Assembly: GCA_027858555.1 (NCBI GenBank)
Contig: JAQICP010000123.1
Coordinates: 1 to 5,029 of the forward strand
Length of the DNA: 5,029 bases
Source of the DNA: Vallitaleaceae bacterium
GTDB taxonomy: Bacteria; Bacillota; Clostridia; Lachnospirales; Vallitaleaceae
Reading direction: 5' to 3'
The notes beneath the pieces are model-generated. The model did no database searches. It was not told the origin of the DNA and saw nothing but the letters and a program-made list of their open reading frames with translations. Position 1 is the first letter of the stretch; each line of letters opens with the position of its first letter. Made by a program: the position numbers and the translations under genes. This document shows, piece after piece, positions 1-5,029 of this stretch.

Positions 1-250
1 TGTAGTGATAGTTATCTTTTAGTTCAGATATAAACCTATTAAGTTCTCTAGTCACATTCACATAATCTGCATTATGATAATTAATTGTTACACTTTCAAT
101 ACCTGTGTGTATAACTGGCCTATTTTTAAATACATTAATACAACTGCTACCAGTCAACTTACTGAGGTTATTATCTGTCAATTGAGCTTGTCGAAATAAA
201 TCCTTGTCGATGAATAATTTACCATCGACGATCTCAAATCCATCAATCAT
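1..250 (-). CDS. Unrecognised protein, N-terminal 83 residues (runs off left edge)
   Basis: This is an open frame of 83 codons with no stop before the window edge, so the C-terminal part is missing. The start is the ATG at 250-248. It is supported by a strong ribosome binding site, GAGGTGAT, ending three bases upstream, and the protein begins MIDGFEIVDGKLF. The fragment is hydrophilic with mixed charge. It has no signal peptide, no membrane segment and a single cysteine (about residue 37). The first 20 residues alternate hydrophobic and charged positions, which would suit a beta hairpin, and residues 66-80 look helical (a VTRELNRFISEL stretch). I do not recognise the family and assign no function. 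The gene follows the DUF2254 gene by 59 bases in the same direction with no terminator between them, so co-transcription is possible. The good ribosome binding site and uninterrupted frame make it likely to be a real gene. Confidence 0.7.
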   Translation of the reverse strand, partial: MIDGFEIVDGKLFIDKDLFRQAQLTDNNLSKLTGSSCINVFKNRPVIHTGIESVTINYHNADYVNVTRELNRFISELKDNYHY

Positions 251-309
251 ATTATCACCTCATTACAAGTATACGCCTTATGAGAATCCTTTTCAATCCA
301 ACTTTATCT
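251..309 (-). promoter_or_regulatory. Spacer with strong ribosome binding site for the left-edge gene
   Basis: This 59-base gap separates the DUF2254 stop from the next start. Read on the minus strand it ends in GAGGTGAT three bases before the ATG, which fixes that start at 250. A short inverted repeat, CTCAT with ATGAG and about 16 bases between the arms, places its second arm on part of the ribosome binding site. With only five pairs and a long loop it is a weak candidate for control of translation. No U-tract follows a stable hairpin, so I see no terminator here. Confidence 0.5.
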
Positions 310-1647
310 CTAGATAAGCCAGGATTTCCATCCATCAAACTCATATTCTACATTAACAGCTCTGGATAATTGATAGAATCTTTCGGATAGCATCTTCTGC
401 TCCATCTCATGATAAGATTTCAAATCAATGTCTACCATCAAATACTTAGCAAACTCCCACACCTGTTTTTTAATATCAAAATTGCTTTCATTGGCCACTT
501 TAGTCAATGCAGTTAATATGGCCTCGAGTATGAACATATCCTTACCACCATAGTGCTTGATTTGATAAAAATGATTGTACAGCAGTCTATGAAATGAAAT
601 ACTTCGAATAATGACGCGTACTCGTTCCTCTTCATCCAGATAGACATTGGCTTCGAGCCCTTTTGCAATCTCCAGTAACAGGTAACCAATTTTTTGTATG
701 CAGGTAATGGCCGTACTTGGATCATTGATGCCGGGTGAAAGTGCTTTTAAGGCAACATCTATTATCCGTTTAGAGCCAGTGCTTATATCTTTAAACAAAT
801 CCGGTTCATCACCAATAAAAACAGCTTCTAACAGTTTTTCTGTGAGCGCCGTTTCATCCAATGCCGCTTCACGGTTATACACTTTGATTAGCACTTCATT
901 TGGTAAAATATATTCCCCAATCAGAATATCACAAAGCACCTGAATATTAAATTCTTTGGTAATTTCCAAAAGCTTTTTCCTATCATAATACTGTATATAA
1001 CCTGATTTAGCTGATAAGACTTCCCACTGTTCACCCTGAAGCTCTTTTGTATAGTCCTCAATATTACCACCCTCAATATATATGGAACTATAGACATGTT
1101 TTTTACTGACTTCAAGTAATGTCATTGTTTCTCTGGTGACATCATCAATATACAAGTTGATCTGAATTGATTTCGCTATGAAATGTATAAAATAAATCAG
1201 TACTATAACGCCTATTATTAGCAGAAAGATACATATGGTGGCACCGATACCCATGGCATTATTTTCATTTACTCCGAAGTTCAATTGTATTAGCGAAAAA
1301 ATCAATGCCCCAATATAATACCCTAAAATTTTGAGGGTAATCTTTTTGTTCAAAAAATCTTTTAGGGAACGAGAAGATAATTGGCTGCCATATATGGTCA
1401 GTACTACCATCATAATGGAAAATGTAATGGTTACCATTGTAACAAGGCTTGAAATGACTAACGTGACCAATGTGATGCTCTTTGCACTGGTATTGAATAA
1501 CCAAGATGGTATGATCCCGCTAAATCGATCATATGCAATAGTATCAAAATATAATAGAAATACAGAAAAGATAGCGAAGCTCAAGCCAAAAAGAAATGGT
1601 ATAATATATAATTTTCCTTTCACCCAAATCATTAACTTTCTTATCAT
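310..1647 (-). CDS. DUF2254 family membrane protein
   Basis: This 445-residue protein matches the DUF2254 family (Pfam PF10011, COG4325), whose function is not established. Four membrane segments lie in the first third, at about residues 13-34, 59-85, 105-122 and 132-157. The rest is a soluble region of about 290 residues, expected to be cytoplasmic. The family signature ALSPGINDPSTA is at 302-313. An SSRSL stretch at 91-95, after the second membrane segment, corresponds to the family's usual FSPR-like motif. FIGDEPD at 277-283 is also typical of the family. The length is normal for the family and the protein appears intact. The start is well supported: AGGAGGT lies six bases upstream. The gene is 106 bases downstream of the flavoprotein gene in the same direction, but nothing in its sequence ties it to that gene's chemistry. 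Family assignment is confident; role is unknown. Confidence 0.88.
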   Translation of the reverse strand: MIRKLMIWVKGKLYIIPFLFGLSFAIFSVFLLYFDTIAYDRFSGIIPSWLFNTSAKSITLVTLVISSLVTMVTITFSIMMVVLTIYGSQLSSRSLKDFLNKKITLKILGYYIGALIFSLIQLNFGVNENNAMGIGATICIFLLIIGVIVLIYFIHFIAKSIQINLYIDDVTRETMTLLEVSKKHVYSSIYIEGGNIEDYTKELQGEQWEVLSAKSGYIQYYDRKKLLEITKEFNIQVLCDILIGEYILPNEVLIKVYNREAALDETALTEKLLEAVFIGDEPDLFKDISTGSKRIIDVALKALSPGINDPSTAITCIQKIGYLLLEIAKGLEANVYLDEEERVRVIIRSISFHRLLYNHFYQIKHYGGKDMFILEAILTALTKVANESNFDIKKQVWEFAKYLMVDIDLKSYHEMEQKMLSERFYQLSRAVNVEYEFDGWKSWLI

Positions 1648-1753
1648 TTACATACCTCCTGCAATTTCTCTTGTTTATTGTCTATCTGCTTATTTGTTAA
1701 GGGTATATTTATCTATCTTGTTTCATCGTCTCTTATTTAACTGCTTATTAATT
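1648..1753 (-). promoter_or_regulatory. Spacer with consensus ribosome binding site and possible weak promoter
   Basis: This 106-base A/T-rich gap lies between the flavoprotein stop and the DUF2254 start. It ends in a consensus AGGAGGT (plus-strand positions 1654-1660) six bases before the ATG. A possible -35 box, TTAACA (1695-1700, five of six matches to TTGACA), lies 17 bases from a poor -10 candidate, TAAACA (1672-1677). Promoter support is therefore weak. The nonamer AATAAGCAG occurs twice in direct orientation, at 1686-1694 and 1741-1749. No hairpin with a U-tract follows the flavoprotein stop, so readthrough from upstream is possible. Confidence 0.35.
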
Positions 1754-3178
1754 TTATGTGTTAGATCCATCCGCTTTTGTGGCCGCATGTCTACCAGCAA
1801 TCCGTCCGAAAACCAGACATTCACTAATGGCTAGGCTGCCCAGTCGACTTGCGCCGTGAACCCCACCTGTCACTTCACCTGCAGCGTATAGTCCTTCAAT
1901 TACTTTGCCTGTGGTATCTAAGACTTCACAATCAGATGTGATCTTTAATCCACCCATAGTATGATGGACTTTTGGCCATAACCTCATGGCATAAAATGGT
2001 GGCTTTGCAAAAACGCCAGCCCCTTCAATAATAGGTTTGCTATAGGCTTGATCTGTGCCTTGTGTGACACCCTCGTTATATGTTTTTATGGTTTTATGTA
2101 ATGCCTCTTCTGGCATGTTATAATGCTCGGCTAACTTTTCAATTGAATCAAACGGAAGAACGATGCCTCTTTTTAGAGCTTTTCCTATATCCCAACCTGA
2201 GTATTCGACTGCACCAGCATCTGCAATACCAATACAAGGATGTCCGATTGAAAGCAACTCATCGGACAACACCTTACGATCAGCTAATTCATTAACGAAT
2301 CGTTCCCCTATCTCTGGGTCTATAATCATACCATATTGAAAGACAATATATTCAGAAAACATTGGACCAATACCATACCCTTTTTCATCCGGACAGGCCC
2401 ATGGACCCAGTTGGATTGCGTTCATATCCACCGTATCAGCGCCAATCCTCATAGATTCAATCATTCCTTCAGCCGTTGCAAAGGGTTTGTTGGTAGTCTC
2501 CATTTGTTTTGTCAATCTACTGTCATATTTTATTCTAAAAGCTACATCACTACTAAACCCGCCTGTGGCTAATATGATAGCTTTATTAGATTTCACATAT
2601 ATATCTTTTCCTTTTTGTGCATCCTTGTAATCATAACCTTCTCTGAAAATACCCCCAATGACTTTTCCAGCGGCATCCAAAATGAAGGTTTTAAAATAGG
2701 TTTGCTTTTTGATCGGTATCCCAAGTTCCGTAACCTTTTCCACTTGCTTCTTAATAATTGAAGCACCTGTCGTATTAAACGCTGTGTAACACCTGGCAAC
2801 ACTATGCCCGCCAAATTGATCCACTCTATCTAAGTAAGGTACCTCTAAATAATTAATAGACCAATCAAAAGCTTCTTTTGATTGGTCTACTAGAATACGT
2901 ACAAGGTCCTTATCATTCATATCAAGGCCTGACGCCATTATATCTTTATACATGAGTTCTTTTGAATCTGTAATGAAGCGCGCCTTTTGCATGTTCGTTT
3001 CTGGCGCAGCAATGCCGCCATCACTAATGATTGAATTGCCTCCAACAGCTTTCATCTTTTCAAAAACAAGCACATCTGCACCTGCATTCTTAGCTTCTAT
3101 AGCTGCGCTAAGTCCCGCAAATCCACTACCAATTACTATAACGTCTGTTTCGATATCATATGTGATTAGTGTTCTCAT
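1754..3178 (-). CDS. Cytosolic fumarate reductase/urocanate reductase-like FAD flavoprotein, substrate unknown
   Basis: This 474-residue FAD-dependent reductase belongs to the fumarate reductase flavoprotein/flavocytochrome c superfamily, which reduces activated carbon-carbon double bonds. The FAD fold starts at once: GSGFAG at 17-22, the ribose-binding acid E40, then VGGNS at 45-49. IILATGGFSSD (201-211) and the C-terminal GASRLGS (442-448) complete FAD binding. By hand alignment to Shewanella Fcc3, R301 matches the catalytic acid Arg402, H405 matches His504 and R445 matches Arg544. The His365 position (the HPT motif) is G258, in a LGPW stretch. There is no signal peptide, heme motif or FMN-binding domain, so it should be a soluble cytosolic enzyme needing an outside electron donor. 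The start has AAGGG six bases upstream and sits 58 bases after the transporter binding-protein gene. Family assignment is firm. Fumarate is an unlikely substrate; an imported unsaturated monocarboxylate is my inference. Confidence 0.9.
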   Translation of the reverse strand: MRTLITYDIETDVIVIGSGFAGLSAAIEAKNAGADVLVFEKMKAVGGNSIISDGGIAAPETNMQKARFITDSKELMYKDIMASGLDMNDKDLVRILVDQSKEAFDWSINYLEVPYLDRVDQFGGHSVARCYTAFNTTGASIIKKQVEKVTELGIPIKKQTYFKTFILDAAGKVIGGIFREGYDYKDAQKGKDIYVKSNKAIILATGGFSSDVAFRIKYDSRLTKQMETTNKPFATAEGMIESMRIGADTVDMNAIQLGPWACPDEKGYGIGPMFSEYIVFQYGMIIDPEIGERFVNELADRKVLSDELLSIGHPCIGIADAGAVEYSGWDIGKALKRGIVLPFDSIEKLAEHYNMPEEALHKTIKTYNEGVTQGTDQAYSKPIIEGAGVFAKPPFYAMRLWPKVHHTMGGLKITSDCEVLDTTGKVIEGLYAAGEVTGGVHGASRLGSLAISECLVFGRIAGRHAATKADGSNT

Positions 3179-3236
3179 AGTTAGCCCTTCAGCATGTTTT
3201 ACAAATGCAATGAAATTGTTAGAATTTAATTCTTAA
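3179..3236 (-). other. 58-base spacer between binding protein and flavoprotein genes
   Basis: On the minus strand the spacer carries an AGAATT/AATTCT inverted repeat (3221-3233) just after the binding-protein stop. It also has a GCAT/ATGC pair (3192-3195 and 3205-3208), and an AAGGG ribosome binding site (3185-3189) six bases before the flavoprotein start. The inverted repeat is A/T-only apart from one pair and has no U-tract after it, so it is unlikely to stop transcription. The short gap and lack of a promoter-like pair suggest that the reductase is transcribed with the transporter. Confidence 0.45.
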
Positions 3237-4118
3237 TTACTTCTCTAATAACCCAGCATCTGTTAACATTAGCATAGCTACGTCACTTGCTGATTCACCT
3301 TCGTCTACCATTAGATTATACGCTTGCATATCTGTTGATGTCCAGTGTCCACCAAGTTCTTCAAGTGCTGCAACTACTTCTGGATTTTCCTCAGCGTACT
3401 CTAATTTGAGAATTGGTGTTACATAATATGGTGGAAAAAAGTTTTTATCATCTTCAAGATTAATTAAACCATATTTAGCAATACGACCATCTGTACTATA
3501 TGAAGAGTTGATATCAATTTCAGAATCTTTTAGTGCTGCGTAAGTTAACCCTTGATCCATAGATACTTCGTCAGCAAATTCAAGGCCTGTATATAACTCT
3601 TTAAGACCTACTAATCCATCTGCACGATTAATAAACTCATCATCACTTCCAAGAATCATATCTCCAGATACAGCTACAAGATCTGAAATAGTAGCTAAGT
3701 TATACTCTTCTGCTGTTTCTGGTCTTACAGTTAGTACATATGTATTATTCCAACCAAGTGGCGTTAACCATGTGATACCGTCTGTCTCTTCACTTGCTTT
3801 TTTAACATAGTCATATGTTTCCTGAACACCAATAATCTCAGTTTGATTGAAGATGGCCCCGTAAGCAGATCCAGTAAATTCTGCATACATATCAACATCG
3901 CCGTTCTTTAGTGCCGTATAACATAACATTGTACCAGAAAGTTCAACCACATCTGTTTCGTAACCTTTGCTTTCAAGATATAGAGAGATTAACTGTCCTG
4001 TAATTCTTTGTTCTGTATAATCTTTGTGTGTGATTTTGATCACATCGTTTTTACCTGCGCAACCCGCCATCGATAGAACTAGCATAGAAGCCATTAAAAT
4101 AATTAGTATTTTTTTCAT
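3237..4118 (-). CDS. OpuC/OsmF-type ABC transporter substrate-binding lipoprotein
   Basis: This 293-residue extracytoplasmic binding protein belongs to the glycine betaine/carnitine/choline (OpuBC/OpuCC/OsmF) class. It should capture a quaternary ammonium or similar zwitterionic solute and pass it to the permease encoded just upstream. A lipoprotein signal covers residues 1-19, with lipobox SMAGC and the lipidated cysteine at C20. The mature part shows the family pattern in order: YTEQ (34-37), DMYAEFTGSAY (76-86), LGWNNTY (121-127), SYSTDGRIAKYGL (206-218) and LEDDKNFFPPYY (221-232). Length is normal and the protein is intact. The start is set by the signal peptide and an AAGGAG four bases upstream. 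Compared with the usual EYTGT and GFNNTY motifs, this protein has F81 and W123, aromatic changes near regions that form the ligand site in the family, so the ligand may not be glycine betaine. Ergothioneine-type binders share this fold and cannot be excluded. Confidence 0.92.
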   Translation of the reverse strand: MKKILIILMASMLVLSMAGCAGKNDVIKITHKDYTEQRITGQLISLYLESKGYETDVVELSGTMLCYTALKNGDVDMYAEFTGSAYGAIFNQTEIIGVQETYDYVKKASEETDGITWLTPLGWNNTYVLTVRPETAEEYNLATISDLVAVSGDMILGSDDEFINRADGLVGLKELYTGLEFADEVSMDQGLTYAALKDSEIDINSSYSTDGRIAKYGLINLEDDKNFFPPYYVTPILKLEYAEENPEVVAALEELGGHWTSTDMQAYNLMVDEGESASDVAMLMLTDAGLLEK

Positions 4119-4229
4119 ATTTCTCCTTTTAGTGCATAATTGAATTATTTAAGTTACATATATATATACATCCATAGTTCAATAGAAATCATTCATTGTT
4201 ATAATTTATCTACATATGAATTAGCATAA
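4119..4229 (-). promoter_or_regulatory. 111-base A/T-rich spacer before the binding-protein gene
   Basis: This gap is unusually long for subunits of one transporter. On the minus strand it holds a possible -35 box TTGAAC (4177-4182), followed 16 bases later by TATGTA (4155-4160), inside an alternating A/T run (4158-4168). It also holds a TATAAC that resembles a -10 but lacks a -35 partner. It ends with AAGGAG (4123-4128) four bases before the start. An internal promoter would raise the amount of binding protein over permease, which is common for such systems. The boxes match consensus only weakly, so this stays tentative. No terminator hairpin is seen. Confidence 0.3.
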
Positions 4230-4877
4230 TTATTGTTGTACTTGCTTGACGATACCTGGTGATGTTAATTTCTTTTCAACAAGCCCAAGTATGAAATCAG
4301 CTATTAGTGCCAATGATGCTGACGCTATTGCTCCTGCGAGTATCATAGGTGTGTTTCCCATACCGATACCTTGATATATTAATTGACCAAGACCACCAGC
4401 ACCTATTAGTACCGCTATAGTTGCAATACCAATACCTGTAACTGTGGCAATTCGAACACCACCCATGATGACCGATATTGCCATTGGTACTTCAACCTTA
4501 AACATGATTTGGAATTTTGACATACCCATCCCTCTAGCCGCTTCAATAATGGCTGGATTGACATTGTGAATGCCAAGTAATGTGTTTTTAATAATTGGTA
4601 AGAGTGCATATAAAAACAAAGCAAATATTGCTGGTTTAGCACCGATTCCAAAGATTGGCATTGCAAATGCGAACAGTGCTAAGGAAGGTATTGTTTGAAC
4701 GACATTGGCTACATTCATGACATATTTAGCAAGCTTCGCATTATTTGCAATTGCAAAACCAACGGGAACACCAATAGAACAAGCTAACGCCACCGCAATA
4801 CCCGCTAAAGTAATATGTTCTACTAATTTTTCTAGTATAAAGCTACTGTTATCAATAACATAATTGATTAAACTCAT
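4230..4877 (-). CDS. OpuC-type ABC transporter permease
   Basis: This 215-residue integral membrane permease belongs to the binding-protein-dependent transport family (BPD_transp_1), in the OpuCB/OpuCD/YehW class. It forms the path for solute across the membrane and couples to the CBS-domain ATPase. Hydrophobic segments lie at about 21-43, 52-75, 80-100, 134-160 and 178-199. QTIPSLALF (61-69) is characteristic of this subfamily. The EAA loop that docks on the ATPase is at 112-131, with E112-A113-A114, G118 and P131 conserved. Length is typical for the single-domain OpuC permeases. The start ATG overlaps the ATPase stop by one base (TAATG), and GAGGTG lies five bases upstream inside the ATPase coding region, so translation is probably coupled. 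It is the only permease visible; it may act as a homodimer or pair with a second one outside the window. Confidence 0.93.
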   Translation of the reverse strand: MSLINYVIDNSSFILEKLVEHITLAGIAVALACSIGVPVGFAIANNAKLAKYVMNVANVVQTIPSLALFAFAMPIFGIGAKPAIFALFLYALLPIIKNTLLGIHNVNPAIIEAARGMGMSKFQIMFKVEVPMAISVIMGGVRIATVTGIGIATIAVLIGAGGLGQLIYQGIGMGNTPMILAGAIASASLALIADFILGLVEKKLTSPGIVKQVQQ

Positions 4878-5029
4878 TAGTACACCTCACTTTCTGGCAT
4901 AATGTCAGTCAGTACATTAAGAATACTTGTATGTGTAATAATTCCGAGCAGCTTCTGATTTTCATCAAAAACTGGACTAAAACTAATATTATTTTCTTTT
5001 CTAATATTAAGAACATGATTAAGGGTCAT
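4877..5029 (-). CDS. OpuCA-type ABC transporter ATPase, C-terminal CBS domain (partial)
   Basis: Fifty codons and a TAA stop are visible; the gene enters from the right edge, so the nucleotide-binding domain lies outside. The visible part fits the last CBS repeat of OpuCA-like ATPases: a TLNHVLN helix, then FSPVFDENQKLLGIIT (core strands and turn), then the TSILNVLTDI helix and a short acidic tail, PESEVY. Tandem CBS domains in this family gate transport in response to ionic strength or, in Listeria and Staphylococcus OpuCA, bind cyclic di-AMP; whether this one does so cannot be judged from one repeat. An ATG happens to sit at the very edge (5029), but it falls inside the domain and is unlikely to be the real start. 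The stop overlaps the permease start by one base, which ties both to one transporter operon. Confidence 0.85.
   Translation of the reverse strand: MTLNHVLNIRKENNISFSPVFDENQKLLGIITHTSILNVLTDIMPESEVY

Noticed and set aside
698..943. Plus-strand frame of 81 codons, with other short antisense frames at 2080-2295, 2336-2572 and 2952-3236
   Set aside because: All are shadows inside the DUF2254 or flavoprotein coding regions, with low-complexity translations and no known motif.
1331..1834. Plus-strand open frame of 167 codons
   Set aside because: It lies antisense across the start of the DUF2254 gene, the spacer and the end of the flavoprotein gene. Its translation has no recognisable domain, and the minus-strand genes in the same place have clear family motifs and ribosome binding sites.
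1754..3178. Calling the flavoprotein a succinate dehydrogenase/fumarate reductase subunit A (frdA/sdhA)
   Set aside because: It is shorter than those subunits, lacks the HPT histidine and has no iron-sulfur or membrane-anchor subunit genes beside it.
3221..3233. AGAATT/AATTCT inverted repeat after the binding-protein stop as a terminator
   Set aside because: The stem is six nearly all A/T pairs with a tiny loop and no U-tract follows, so it should not end transcription.
4158..4168. Alternating A/T run as a hairpin or repeat element
   Set aside because: It is only 11 bases long and typical of A/T-rich spacers; at most it contributes to a weak promoter.
4415..4666. Minus-strand frame of 83 codons within the permease gene
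   Set aside because: It is another frame of the permease coding region; the permease frame itself has the EAA loop and membrane segments.
4877..5029. A complete small 50-residue gene starting with the ATG at 5029
   Set aside because: The peptide aligns with the inside and end of a CBS domain of an OpuCA-type ATPase, so the ATG at the edge is an internal methionine and the gene continues to the right.

Overview
This window reads as chromosomal DNA from a low-GC, anaerobic-type Firmicute, probably a clostridium. The support is A/T-rich codon choice and spacers, AGGAGG-like ribosome binding sites, a lipoprotein substrate-binding protein with a Gram-positive-style lipobox, and a soluble fumarate-reductase-like flavoprotein. 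The taxonomic placement is inference; no rRNA or marker gene is present. Every supported gene lies on the minus strand, so gene order runs from the right edge to the left.

Right half (3237-5029): an ABC importer of the OpuC/OpuB/OsmF class (quaternary ammonium, osmoprotectant and related zwitterions). It comprises the last 50 codons of the ATPase, covering a CBS domain, then a permease that overlaps the ATPase stop by one base, then a lipoprotein substrate-binding protein after a 111-base A/T-rich spacer. The second permease that often follows the binding protein in opuCABCD operons is not there.

Middle (1754-3178): in the place where that second permease would be expected, 58 bases after the binding-protein gene, lies a 474-residue FAD-dependent reductase of the fumarate reductase/flavocytochrome c/urocanate reductase superfamily. 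It has no signal peptide, heme domain or FMN domain. Hand alignment to Shewanella fumarate reductase keeps the catalytic arginine and one carboxylate-binding site (His and Arg), but the histidine of the other carboxylate site has become glycine, next to a new tryptophan. My main hypothesis is an import-and-reduce module: the transporter brings in an unsaturated monocarboxylate with a cationic or aromatic tail (crotonobetaine, urocanate or thiourocanate type), or a precursor of it, and the cytosolic flavoprotein reduces its double bond as an electron sink.

Left part (1-1647): a four-helix DUF2254 membrane protein with its own strong ribosome binding site, then the first 83 codons of an unrecognised protein that runs off the left edge. 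Their link to the transporter/reductase genes is only co-orientation and the lack of any visible terminator between them. No RNA genes, mobile elements, CRISPR arrays or convincing intrinsic terminators were seen.
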